The notes beneath the pieces are model-generated. The model ran no database searches and was not told where the DNA came from. It saw only the letters and a list, made by a program, of their open reading frames with translations. This document shows, piece after piece, positions 11,691 through 23,544 of a DNA stretch of 64,000 nt (positions within the stretch are counted from its first letter, which is position 1; each line of letters opens with the position of its first letter). Origin of the DNA: Geosiphon pyriformis. Its lineage: Eukaryota; Glomeromycota; Glomeromycetes; Archaeosporales; Geosiphonaceae. The stretch lies in assembly GCA_016748015.1 (NCBI GenBank), contig JAAOMT010000304.1, positions 96,695 to 160,694 of the forward strand, in the 5' to 3' direction. The translations under genes and the position numbers were made by a program.

Positions 11691-12379
11691 AAGAACTAAT
11701 ATTATTGTATTAATTTTTGCTTTAAATAAATTGCTTTAAGTATTAATAAATTTATATAACTATAAAAAATTTTGTTTATGTATTCTTAAAAAAGAATCAA
11801 TAATTAAATTAATAATTATATTAACAACTATTTTTAAAAATAAAATAATTAATTTATAATATTAATATTTAAAATATATAATTAACAATGATTAAATAAA
11901 TTAAAAAAATTAAAAATAAATAATTTTCAATAAAATTTGTATTATATTTTTTAATATATAATAATAAGATATTTTTTTAAGTAAAATAATTTTTTTAACT
12001 TAACTACTAATATTTATAATCAAAATTTTGTTTTTTGTTTTTAAAATATTAATAAAAGTTTTTTTGATTATAATATTCTATTTTTAATTTGTTTTTATAT
12101 TTATTAACACAAAATTATGTTATTTAAATAATTAATATATTAACAAAATTTTTTGTAAATCTTTTTATTTTTAAAAAAATATTATATTCTTTTATTAACA
12201 TAAAAATTAAAAATTAATTTTATTAAATAATTATTTTTTATTAATTTTAAATAGTTTTAATAATATTTATATAAATATTAAATAATTTGTTTTTTGTAAA
12301 TTTTAATTTTGTTATTTTTGCTTATTGTTATAAATAATGCTTTATTTTTTGTAAATTATATTTTATAAAAAACACTAAA
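11691..12379. other. Extremely AT-rich DNA, no gene
   Basis: No coding block, repeat unit or known element recognised. Composition is the oldest-looking class in the window, in sharp contrast to LINE2 at its left edge. Confidence 0.5.
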
Positions 12380-13161
12380 TATTACAAATAAATATATTGT
12401 ATTATGTTTTATAATTTAGTATTATAAATATGTTGTGTTATTTAAAAATTTATCAAAATTTAAAGGTTTTTACAATTAAGTTTTTATATAAAAAATAAAA
12501 ATTCAAATATTAATTACTTTTAATATTTAATATTTTACTTTTTTGGCTTAATAACTAATTTATTTTGGTGTTTTTTATTTTTTTAATAAGTTATTTAATT
12601 TTTTAAAAGTTAATTTTATATTTTTTATTAGATTCTTTTTAATATTGTAATTTTAACACTTAATTTTTAATCAATTAATTTAATAATAATCATAAAAACT
12701 TTGTATTTTGTTAATAGTTATAATTAAAAATTATTGTTTTAATATATTAATAATTGCTTTTAATATTTATTATTTTTAACAAAATAATATAAATAGAATA
12801 AATAATTTTAACAATAATAATTATTAATTATAAAGTTTTTTTGGTTTTAATTAATAAGTTTATTAAATAATATATTAAATTAAAAATAATTTAAGTAAAT
12901 AAAATTAAAATTAAACTAATTGTTTTTTTATTAGATTATAAAATTTTTTTTTAATAATAATAATATTATGTATATATAAATCTTATAATATAAAATAATT
13001 TGATATTTTTAATTATTTTTACATTTTTTTAGTTATTGCTAATATTGTTAATATTTTTAAAATTTTTAACATATTTTTTGGTATTTTTAAAATTTCTAAT
13101 ATTATACTATTTTATTAATTTATATATATTATTATTTTTTTTATTTTTTTTATGAATAATA
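12380..13161 (-). repeat. Worn solo LTR of the gypsy-2 (LTR2) family
   Basis: Read in reverse complement, blocks of this stretch align in order with the gypsy-2 LTR. The TTTATCAAAATTTAAAGG block near 12448 aligns with the ATCTGAAGG part. The block near 12710-12755 aligns with the LTR stretch around the AGCTATTGTT motif. The end TATGAATAATA (13151-13161) aligns with TATGAGTAACA, the reverse complement of the LTR start. Nearly all differences are C to T or G to A. Flanking 4-bp words do not match convincingly, so the ends are approximate. Confidence 0.5.
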
Positions 13162-13971
13162 ACAATTAATTTTTAATATATTAAAATATGTTTTTTAACA
13201 AAACAGTATATTATAATCTTAATAATAATAAGTTTTTTTATTAATGTATTATTTTTAAAATATTATTTTTTTATTATTTATTGTCTTTAATTAAGTTATT
13301 AAAAATATATTTTGTTTAAATTTAAAATATTTATATAATTCAACAAATTTTTTTTTCAAAATTTTTTTTAAATAACAATAAATGCAATTTATTTTTAAAA
13401 AATACATTGCTTTTTTATATTTAATTAAACTATTCTAATTATAATTTTCCATATATAGACAATTCTATACATAATTTTATTATTTTGTAATTTTTTAATG
13501 CTGTATTAATATAACAAAAAAACAATTACATGTTTTTTTATAATATATATGTAGTTTTATTATTATGTTAATATTTATTAAATTCTTTATTTTTATTAAA
13601 ACTGATACACAATATTTTATCATTGTTAATTCAGTTATTAAAAGAAATTTTTGGCATTGTGTTCATTGATTAACTAGCTTGAAACATACAGTATATTTTT
13701 AAAGGTTTTTCAATACCTCTATCTTTTTTCTCAAGTACTTTGTTTTTATCACGTAAAACATAATGTTATAAATTAAGACTGAGGCTTTCGACTAAAAAAA
13801 AATTTGCATTTATTTTATCACAGAAGAGGTTTCTATGCATGTTATTTTATGCAATTTAATAGCTACCTTTTTATAAGTTTAATTTGATAAGAATCTTATT
13901 CGTCCATCCATTATAACTGTATAATGTGTCCTTTTTTTGAAAAGAATTCTATTTGGAGTGTAGCAAAGTTT
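13162..13971. other. AT-rich DNA, then 3' flank of the SAM/NTPase gene
   Basis: To about 13,600 the sequence is very AT-rich without a gene. From about 13,620 composition rises to that of the gene to the right, and this part may hold its 3' end or untranslated region on the minus strand. I see no clear coding block in it. Confidence 0.4.
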
Positions 13972-14295
13972 CTAATTGCTATTATTGGGCTTTTTCACAT
14001 TTATTAAAATTTCTCCTTGCTCATCACTAACTTGTAATCTGCTATTGTGAATTATAATGTTTGTTACTGTGTGAAATAATAGCTTTAAGCACAGAAAGAA
14101 ATTATCTCCTCTTAGCCTTAACCACCCCATAAACACAAAGTAACATGTAATACAAAAAATTCGTTTCTTTTTTATTGCAGAATTATATTGGATCAGCTTG
14201 TACACTAAGAATATTTTCAAGTATATCTCAATGTTTGAATCTAAAGGGACCCAGACCATAGACAATGAGCTAATTAGCACTTTTAGGATGCTCAT
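13972..14295 (-). CDS. Unassigned 107-codon frame at the 3' side of the SAM/NTPase gene
   Basis: Minus-strand open frame starting MSILKVLISSL. It lies in the same moderately GC-rich block as the gene to its right and could be a further exon or part of its 3' UTR. I recognise no domain. Upstream, at about 14435-14510, a frame reads ANHIKDGYLGIYVQIGEKLS, which resembles a conserved strand near the C-terminus of the same fungal NTPase family, so the gene may well extend this far. Confidence 0.3.
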   Translation of the reverse strand: MSILKVLISSLSMVWVPLDSNIEIYLKIFLVYKLIQYNSAIKKKRIFCITCYFVFMGWLRLRGDNFFLCLKLLFHTVTNIIIHNSRLQVSDEQGEILINVKKPNNSN

Positions 14296-15787
14296 TAGAT
14301 GATTGTGTATTTAGTCAGGTATATTCATATGATGTAAGTTTAGGAGTGCCTTTATCTACTGGGCCTTTAAAAAATAGATAAGATTTAGTAAAAAACTCTA
14401 TGCTTCCCACAAAAATTACTATTATATAAAATTTATAACTGAAAGTTTCTCACCAATCTGTACATAAATGCCCAGATAACCATCCTTAATATGGTTAGCA
14501 CAGCTTTCGAGAAAGGTAATAGTAGGCTCAAACAGACATCCTACTGCAAACCTTTTTTCTTTTTTGCTCTGCTTAACTGCATGGTTCTTGACTTATGCAT
14601 TGCATATTAGTTTTTTTTTTGTCTAAGACAAAAATGTCCTGCAGAAATTGTAATCACACTAACCTGTACCACCAATGCTCCTAAGAGTGCCTTTGTCTTA
14701 TGTCTAATAATTAAGCCGAAATCTGAACTTTGTTAATTATGCTTAAAATGCATAGCACTACGTCAAACCCAAATGCTCTTGAACATTGATATATCTGGTC
14801 TTTTTGTAAGTCCAATAAAATGGGTAAATCCTACTTTGAAGTCTTTCAAGTAAGAAAATTTGTTTGGAAGCTCCTGTTCGAAAAGTTCTTAAAAGAAGTT
14901 GAGAACTGGACATCTGACTGAGAACGAAACCTAGCAAGGTAAATGAACAAAAATAAGTTGATACAAATAATGACCAGAATAAAAATGTTTTATATAAACC
15001 TTTTTATTATCATTTTTCTCTAAGCAAATTAATCGACACCATGTACTTAAGAATAACAACTTCACAACCAGCTCCCCCTGGATCTCTGCATCAAGAATTC
15101 TACTGAATTTGTTGACAGCATCCAGTTTTTTTAGCACCACTAAACCATTTTCTGATAGCATTTCCAATGCAGCTTCCAATACAGGTTTGAATGGGTAAGT
15201 TATCAAATGATTTTTGCAATCATCATCAATGGCTATCAACATTGTCATATGAGACTTGATGAGATCAGGTGCCACACTTGAGACTGGAGAGATATATAAA
15301 GTGGCAATGTAAGCAATTACAGCAAGTGCTGCTTTTCTTTTCATCTTAGCATTCTGTTTCCAATTGTTTATTCCTCCAAGAAGCTTAAATTTGACAAGTT
15401 GTATAATATTCCTAAATTTGTCCATGTCTAACTCCCAAGTTTCAGCTGATTGCCACCAAGAACCCCATAATGGTCTGTCAAACCAAACGATATTATGACC
15501 CGAACTGTTCTCATTGTCTGGAATATTCTCACTACAAAACCCCATTGAGTGTGTAGTTATAAACATAGATAATAAAAAGAAAACAAAAAAGCTAACCTTA
15601 GACAATCCATTATGGCCAAGTAGATGAATGGTTTATAAACTTTATGTCTATGCATTCTCGCCTAAAAAACATTATCATTGATATCAATTTTCACTTATAG
15701 ACTTATTATATTATTTGTAATTTATTAATTAAAGAACACAACTAAGGTTTCAGAAAAGTAAATTAAAAGCTAATTTTTAATACATAC

Positions 15788-16643
15788 TGAATTATCATTA
15801 TCAAACTGAGATGCCAAGTTGGCAACTGAGGAATTTATATCTGTCAAGATACTGGTAACATAAGCTTGATACTTGAGTAGGGCCTGCTGAATTGCTCTAA
15901 ATGCCTGATTTTTTTTAGTACTATCCACTTGATCCGTCTTTTTAGCTACAAGATAAATCAAAAGCATGAATATTGATTCTGATAAGAACTGCATTTGCTC
16001 AGAAATTAGAAATAAATCTATAGAGAGTAGAACAGAGGCTTCGTCGATAAAAAGAATTATCTTTCCCTTATTTTTTGGCATATTTTTCTTCCCACAATCA
16101 AAGTTGACAGTGTTCCAGAATTTACTGGCTTGTTCTTAAAAAAATGTCAGAGCACATTTGTATTAATACCTGGTAAGTAAAACAATTACATTATCTGGTT
16201 TTTTAGCAATGCTTGTTGATATTTTTCTTGCAGTCAATTCTTGAGAAATTCTTCTTTTTTTATATGAAACATCAAGATAATCAATTGAATTCAGCCTAAT
16301 GCCTTGATTTCAGCTTTATCTATGTTCTTTGCTGTATTTAAGTTTTTTAGCATATCCATACTCTTCATGGTGGCCGGAGGGTATCCAGTTGAGCCATTTT
16401 CGTAAAAGCAGACATATACAAAGAGAAATTCAGCTACAAGTTCACAGTCTGCTCTTGTCTTTCCATACCCTAATAACTGGATGATAGTCAAGTAATTGTA
16501 GTAGTTCTCAGTGCCTGCAACTTGACTTATCCATTTGCATAGTGCACCTAGATAGCCATCAGGATCTCGGAACATGACAGTAAAGGCCTTCTCAAATATG
16601 CGCTTTTGACTTGATAATGTTTGTTGTGCTGGGCCACTGTGAA
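15788..16643 (-). CDS. P-loop NTPase exons (Walker A and Walker B)
   Basis: The exon 16643 to about 16170 carries HSGPAQQTLSSQKRIFEKAF, a hydrophobic strand IIQLLGYGKTRAD (Walker A-like; the usual small residues before the GKT are replaced by Leu and Tyr) and VYVCFYENGSTGYPP, a strand typical of the fungal family. After the intron 16169-16125 the exon 16124-15788 reads FWNTVNFDCG...KIILFIDEASVLL, a clear Walker B (hydrophobic strand followed by DEAS). A frame change near 16290 (a single missing base would explain it) joins AEIKALG to LNSIDYLDVSYKKR. This would be an ATP-binding protein; substrates are unknown. Confidence 0.6.
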
Positions 16644-16931
16644 CTAGGTATGAGCATAGATAATAGATAATGAGATAGAAACAAGCAATAACATTCTAAC
16701 TATTCTCCCTCTGTTGCTCCTATTCTATTTAACCTAAATGCATAAATAATATATCCCTTGTTTCCTCTAGTTCATCTTTACAATAAGTTTATGTATAACC
16801 GATAATGCTCTATTCTATACTCCTCTTAATGTACATGTTATAATACATTCCAACTATTCTTACAATATGATCATATTTACTAATTTTGATTATGAATCAA
16901 CAGATGGTTGCAATATTTACTCACTAATTAC

Positions 16932-17256
16932 CTTGCTTTTCAACTTTAAGTTTTTCAACCAAAGTAGCAATTCTCATTGCTGGTCCTCTTTTTATGCCAT
17001 CTTGCATAAGATTTTCTTTAGTTAACAATAGAAAGATTTGACCAGATATCCTGTTAGTTTTAATTATATTAAGATCTTCTTTTCTAAGGAATAACTCTTC
17101 ACTCTTTTTCTCAAGAAACTCATTAACTTGTTGTGGAGCCCACTTCTTGATTTCTTCAACTTTCTCTTTGCCCACATTGTATTGGGCAGATTTACCATCA
17201 ATGCCAAAGTCCTTGAACTCTATTTTTTTCGTAGATAACAATGAGTGATTCTCCAA
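16932..17256 (-). CDS. SAM-domain exon of the NTPase gene
   Basis: About 108 residues. WAPQQVNEFLEKKSEELFL through ISGQIFLLLTKENLMQ and IKRGPAMRIATLVEKLK show the five-helix SAM pattern: W at the start, a buried D/N-LN stretch, the G...L.LT.E.L turn, and the G.A..I...I.KLK final helix. SAM domains mediate protein-protein or RNA contacts and are strongly expanded in Rhizophagus. The exon ends with donor GTAATT, spliced in phase 1 to the NTPase exon at 16643. No ATG opens this frame, so it must be joined to the upstream piece 17267-17452; no convincing intron was found between them. Confidence 0.65.
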
Positions 17257-17452
17257 AAAATAATACTCATACCAAATCTATCTTACTTTGAGTTAGTTCT
17301 GTTCTCAGGACATCTATGCTTGAGTTAGACACATCAGATGTAGTAATGTTGGGAATTATAGAGTCCTCTGTTTTCTTTTTTCTAATTTCTATAGTCGAAT
17401 CAGCTGAAGAAGTACTAGCTTCACTTTTAGTGGGTTTCTTTTTGTTGCTCAT

Positions 17453-18375
17453 AGCTTAAAAAAATGATACATAAAAATCTATTTTGGCTGTAAAACATTT
17501 TATGCTAATTGACCAATCACTTTGTTCATCATGTGTAACCGAAATCATGTACATATTTATTAAGCACCAAGGCTAAAAAAAGTATTTTTAATGTAAAATT
17601 TAAGAATTAAATTTTTAATTATAAAAATATTATAATTTTAAGAAGTTTTTAAACAATCAAAAAAAATACTTTGTTTTTGTTTATCAGATTTTTATACTTA
17701 AATTAAGAATAATTATTTATTTATATATAATTTTTAAAATATTTATTTTGTTACAAATACAAATTACGTATTTTATTCCAGAATTAGATTTGATATTTTT
17801 AATGTATGTTTAATTTTATTTGAATTTATCAAAAATATTTATATAAATTTTTGTTGTATTAATGTAATTCAAATTTAAAAATAAATAAATAAAGATATTT
17901 TTTATGGAATTTTTTATTAAAATTATTTAGATATTACAATTTTTTGTTTTTTAGTTTTAATTTGATTTTTAACACCAAAATTCTATTTTTTTGGCATTAA
18001 TAATATTTTTTAAGAAGTGCCAAAAATTCACTATTTATTTATTTTATTTAACAATTTATTTATAATTATTGAAAAATAATGTAAAATTTTTTAATAATTT
18101 AAAACAAACAATTAATAATTTTTAATTAACATAGTTAAATATTTATTAATATATGTTGAAAATAATTAATTAAAAGTAAAACAAATTTATAGGACTTAAA
18201 ATATTATTTATAATAAAAATAAACCAAAAATAAAAGTTAAAAAAACGTTTTTAATATATATATATTTAGATAAATTCTTAAATATTTTTAAAAATTGCAT
18301 ATTTTTAAAAAATTTATATTAATATATTATTATTTTTTTATATTAATTAAAAATAATTATTTTTTTTATTTTTTT
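17453..18375. other. Upstream flank of the SAM/NTPase gene and AT-rich DNA
   Basis: The first 100 bp (17453-17580) keep higher GC and probably hold the promoter and 5' UTR, but no specific element is recognisable. The remainder is AT-rich with no gene. Confidence 0.4.
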
Positions 18376-20880
18376 AACAAGTAAAATCTAAATATAATTT
18401 AATATAATACATTAAATTAATTAATTTAAACTAAACATAAATTATGCATTTTTTATATATAATTAGTCATTTAGACCAGTTAAAATAATATTATATATTT
18501 ATTATAACATTAATAAAATTATTAATATTTGCAAAAAATAAGCACAACTTATATAATCCAAAACAAATACCAAAAAATTCAGCAACTTTTAACAGTTAAA
18601 TAATACTATTAAAAAGTATTAGCAACAACTTAAAAATTATAGAAAACAAAAAATTATTACAAAATATCAAGTCATTTTTTTTATATTTAGATTAAATCAA
18701 TTAAATTTTATTGTAATAAAATATTTTTAAATTATACACAAAATTCATAATTTTAAAATCTAAAAAAGCTTTTATATACTAATTTTTAAGAATACAACTT
18801 TTGTTTAAAGTAGTATATAAAATAGTATTAAAATTATATAATAATAATAATTATATAATATATAAAAAAAACTGGTTAAGATTTAATATAAAATTCTATA
18901 AAGCTATATATAATTTTAGTAATCTTATATAAATATTAAGATCTGTTTTATAGAAAAAAAAAATCTGAAAATTAAACTTTTTTATAAAATAAACACAAAA
19001 TATTAAAGTACTTTTTATTATATAAATAATTTTATTTATATATTTAATAATTATATAAAAATTTAAATATCAAACCAAAAAAACTTGATCTAATTAATAT
19101 TTTTTAACAAAGTTTTATTAATAATTACAATATTTAATCTAGCTTTTTATAGAACATAACTAATAAACTTAAAAATATTGTGAATAAAATACCAAAAACA
19201 ATTATATTATTAGATTTAATATATCTTTTACTAATCCAAATAAGAAGTATAAAGTCTAAATAAAAGATAATACCAACTTATTTATTAGTTATTTTATTGT
19301 TTATAATATTCAAATATTTCTTAATTTTAGATTACTTAATCTAAAAATTCTTTCTTTTAATCAAATTTATTATATAATATTTTTTTAATTAATATTAACT
19401 ATAAAAATTAGAAACTACTAAATTTAATTCAGATAAATAAACATTTAATATTGTTTAATTATCTAAGTAGACTACAATACAACTAAAAAAAAGAATATAT
19501 TTTAAAAAAAAAGCAATTGTTTATAGTTTAGCCAAAATAAAAAAAAGCAAATTATCAATTTTAATTTTTATTATTAAATTAAAATCTAAAAAATACAATA
19601 ATCTTATAATTTATATCAAATATACTCAAATTTTTTCATAAACTATCAATATAAACATTTATAATATTTAAATTAATTATCAAAAAACGATTTTTTATAA
19701 TATAAAATTCATTAAAATCCAAAATATTTTAAAATAATTTATAATATACAGCAAAAAAATTGTGAAAAAAAATTTTATAATCCAAAACTATTAGTTAATT
19801 TAAATTAAATAAGAACAGAATTTTTAAAATCAAGCTTTTTTTAATAATACAAACTTTTTTAATCAAAATCAAATTGTTTTTCATAAATAATTGTTTAATA
19901 AATATAATATTAAATCTTTTAAAAGAGTAATAAATATTAAAAAAAACAAAAACATTCAAGATATAAGATATTGAAATATAACCTACAAAACAAAATATTA
20001 ATATTAAATTATTTATATAAAAAAATTCATAACTCAGAAATATCTTAACTGTACTAATCAAAAAATTACTTACTAAACTAATTTTTAACCTAACAAAAAA
20101 TTGTTAAAAAATGATTAAAAAATTAACTTAAAATTTACAAATTTAGAAATCTATATTTAAATAAATAACCAAAAACTTTATTTATACTTAAAAATATTAT
20201 GACTAAAATTATTTTGTTTTTAGCTTATATTTGTTTAAATTTCTTTAGTTTATATAATAAAAAATAATAAATAGTCTTATTAAAAAAGTTTTTTGGTAAG
20301 TTAAACTTTTTTTTTAAATTCTTTTTAATTAAAGTATTTTATTTATAATATATATTCTTAGAAATAAAACTGAACTATATTCTATAATTAATTATTAGTT
20401 GTAAAATAACTAATATTAAATATAAAAACTATTTGTTTATAATAGTTTTTTTCAAAGTATATTTGTAAAAAACTTAATATTTAAGTAAATTTTAATTAAA
20501 CTAGGTTTAAACAAACCAAATAATAACAAAAAAATATTTAAATACTTATTAAATTTTTTTTTTATAATTAAAATTAACAAACTACTAATAAACAAATATA
20601 ATATTTTTATTTAATAATTAATAAAAATTGTTACAGTTTTATTATTATTAATTAAAATATTATTAATTTTAAAAAATTTATTTATAATATCTAAAATACA
20701 TTATATAATAGCTTAACTATTTTTTATTTAAATTGTATTATCAATAAAATTACTAGTAACAAAAAAAAATAATAAATTAACATGATTTTTAATTTTCCTT
20801 ATTTTAACAAAAAACATAATATTAATTTTGTATTTATAGTTAAACTTAAGATAATTCATAGATATAAATTATTATAAGTT
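18376..20880 (-). mobile_element. LINE3, 3' half (decayed)
   Basis: Minus-strand LINE copy of the same family as LINE2. Its 3' UTR at 18376-18500 aligns base by base with the 3' ends of LINE0 and LINE2 once C-to-T changes are allowed. The RT catalytic region lies at about 20725-20770, where the reverse complement reads SNFIDNTI in place of AFMDDTI (second catalytic Asp to Asn). Coding capacity is gone throughout. The 5' half is found at about 23.55-26.3 kb, so this copy was interrupted by another element. Confidence 0.7.
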
Positions 20881-20999
20881 ATTACAGATTATAAATTTTC
20901 TTATATTTAAGTATATATAGTATACATATAATAAAAATAAATTAATTTGCATATTTTTATAAAAATTTTTAAATAGTTTTTATAATATTAAAGAAACTT

Positions 21000-22545
21000 A
21001 TAAAAGTTGTTTGTTTTTGTTTATCTTGTATTTTTTTATAAAATATATATTTAATATAAACAAATTTACTAACTGTATCATAAAATTTCTTGTTATTTTT
21101 AAACTTTATAAACTGTTCAAAATTTGTAATAACAGTTAATGCATTCTTAATACTTATTATTTTTTGTATTTTTTGTTTTTCATTAGAGCTATTATGTTTT
21201 GTTTTACAATTTATTATAATATAATTTGTAATCTTATCATCATTTAGATATTCTAAAATAATTGTATTGTTTTTTTAGATAAATTTATCAAATTTTTAAT
21301 TGATAAATATATATGCTTTGACTATATGCAATCAAACTTTTTTCAACAATTTTTAATCTTTTTTTATACTATTTTTTGATTATAATTAGCTATTATTTTC
21401 AAATTTGCAGTTTTATTCTGAAAATTATTATTTATATTAATTAGAAAAATGCCAATTTTGTGTTAACAATAAGCAATTATTTTATTTAAAACATTTTTTT
21501 ATGTTTTATAAATTAGATATATTGTTTAAAGTAGATTATTATATAAATATTATTAACACTATTATCAAAAAGATTTAATACATAATAAAAAATGGTAACA
21601 GTAATGTGTCTTAAAACAATAAATAATTTTAGTATATATAAATTGAATATGTACTGTCAAGTTAGATACAAATTATTTTACATGAATATTTATAATAGAT
21701 CTTATATTATAGTTATAATTAACAAAATTGTCTATTAATAATAATATGTTTTGGTTTTTTTTATATAGCTAATAGTCCTAATCAACAAATTATTATTAAA
21801 AAATATTATCAGTTATCTAAATATAAGTGTTTAAATAATACTTAAAACCAAATTGCTTTTCTGTTTTTTTTGAAAACAGTATAAACATTTAACATAATTA
21901 ATAATAAGTAGTAATAAATATTCAGTTTTATTAGTATTGGTTATAAAAACAAATGTTAATTATATTTTTAATTTTTTAATGCCATAATATTATAGCAAAA
22001 TCTTGATTTGATAATATAACATAAAATAGTATAGTTTTATCTATATTAAAAATATTGCATAATTTCTAATCAGCAAGAAATATTATTATATACACTCACT
22101 TATTTTCAATATATTTAATATTACTTAATAATATATTATCATAAAAATAAAATAAATACAATTCAACATAGTTTTTAAAACTTTTAAGCCAGTTATTGAA
22201 TTGTTTTTAGCACTTATTTTCTGAAATATCTAATTGATTATAAAATTTTATGTCAGCAGCTCAAATTATATCTTTAGTAAGTATTATTTTATATGATTCT
22301 GCCTCTTAAACAAAAATAACAAGTGCTTTATCAAAGTTAAAATTAAATACTGTACATATATGCTTATTAGTCAAGTTATATATTATATTTGTTTATGAAC
22401 AAAAATTTGGTTTATTTTTAACCCAAGCCAAAATTAAAGACTGTTTTATGTATGAAAAACCATTTTTCTTAAAGTATTTTGCAGTTTTTAATTGGTTTTT
22501 ATTATTTGCATGATATTAATTAAGCATTATAAACTTATTATAAAG
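21000..22545 (-). pseudogene. pogo-like transposase relic
   Basis: The coding part of the transposon above. Motifs were read by hand from the reverse complement, with stops at former Gln and Trp positions. In the intact family this enzyme binds terminal repeats through its HTH regions and cuts with a DDE/D nuclease in the nucleus. Here the glutamate of the NIDET motif is Lys. Confidence 0.65.
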
Positions 22546-22663
22546 TGTAGCATTTTTATAATTTTGCTAAAAAGATAATATGCTTTTTGCTATTAGATAT
22601 AGTAGAATCAAAAAGAAAAAGAAAAGTATAATTAAGATTCTGATTAAATAAAACTGATTTAAA

Positions 22664-23245
22664 AATTCGACTTAATTATTTACAAAATTAATAATAATTT
22701 AAAATTCTGATTTAATTATTAATACAATCAATAATATTTAGAACTTGAGACAATTTAAAACTCTGACTTAATTATTTATACAATTAATAATAATTTAGAA
22801 CTTGAAATAATTTGAAATTTCAACTTAATTATTTATACAATTAATAATAATTTAGAACTTAAAACAATTCGAAATTTTGATTTGATTACTTATATAATCA
22901 ATAATAATTTAAAACTTAAAACAATTCAAAACTTTGATTTGATTATTTATATAATTGATAATAATTTAAAACTTAAAACAATTTGAAACTTTGACTTGAT
23001 TATTCATAAAATTAGTAATAATTTAAAACTTGAAACAATTCAAAACTTTGATTTAATTATTTATAAGGTTAATAATAATTTAAAACTTGAAACAATTTAA
23101 AATTCTAACTTGATTACTTATATAATTAATAATAATTTAAAACTTAAAACAATTTGAAATTGACTTGATTACTTATAATTAATAATAATTTAAAACTTGG
23201 AATAATTTAATATTCTAACTTGATTACTTACATAATTAATAATTA
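22664..23245. repeat. 57-bp minisatellite, about ten tandem copies
   Basis: Head-to-tail repeats with a unit of 57 bp. Each unit holds the words AACTTAAAACAATT, CTTTGATTTGATTA and TTAATAATAATTTAA in that order. Copies differ mostly by C/T and A/G changes and small deletions (one copy near 23155 is shorter). It lies just upstream of the pogo-like transposase reading frame, inside the presumed transposon. Confidence 0.85.
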
Positions 23246-23358
23246 TTCTATTAAATAAATAATATTATATTATTATATAGTATTTTTAGTTATAGAAATA
23301 TTGGTTTGTTTATTGTAATTTTATTAAATTAGCAGAATTTAAACTAAATTTAGCACTT

Positions 23359-23494
23359 AAGATAACTTATACTAATAGTAAAAAGTTATAAGTTATTAAA
23401 TATTACAGATATAAGTTATAAATATAGGAATTCTTTAATTACCAAATTGATAAATTCAAAATATTATAACTTATTACAAGTTATAAGTTATCTT
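23359..23494. repeat. 136-bp segment with perfect 12-bp inverted ends
   Basis: AAGATAACTTAT at 23359-23370 and ATAAGTTATCTT at 23483-23494 are exact inverted repeats. Several further copies of ATAAGTTATAA in both orientations lie between them. The segment sits at the 5' end of the pogo-like element, next to the minisatellite, so it could be part of a subterminal transposase-binding region or a small independent foldback element. Confidence 0.55.
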
Positions 23495-23544
23495 AATATG
23501 AGTTATTTTAGATTTGACTATATACAGATTTTTTGATTTTTTTA

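Larger units (their letters stand above)
14640..17452 (-). pseudogene. Spliced SAM-domain / P-loop NTPase gene, Crinkler (CR)-like, with stops in its C-terminal exon
   Basis: A multi-exon minus-strand gene starting at ATG 17452 (MSNKKKPTKSE, low-complexity N-terminus). Phase-consistent GT-AG introns can be read at 16931-16644, 16169-16125, 15786-15664, 15596-15532 and 14999-14931; of these, 16169-16125 is short (45 nt). Domain order is SAM, P-loop NTPase (Walker A about 16.47 kb, Walker B about 16.05 kb), PLWGSWW box (about 15.47 kb), a helical region with SSVAPDLIKSHM and GELVVKLLFL, then FTHF and a D...QV strand in exon 7. From recalled fungal families this resembles Crinkler-type NTPase plus PD-(D/E)XK nuclease-like proteins; that is an inference. 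Exon 7 (14930-14664) has three in-frame stops, two or three of which are C-to-T versions of CAA or CGA, and exon 3 seems to have a one-base frameshift near 16290. The junction between the first two coding pieces is unclear. It may be a pseudogene or a gene with more introns than I can place. Confidence 0.6.

Noticed and set aside
14639-14663. A 25-nt intron at GTTAGTG...TCTGCAG in the last exon of the NTPase gene.
   Set aside because: Too short for a fungal intron; the apparent splice sites are probably chance or part of a longer unrecognised intron.
22664-23245. A CRISPR-like array.
   Set aside because: Repeats are directly adjacent without spacers, unit 57 bp, inside a eukaryotic transposon; it is a minisatellite.
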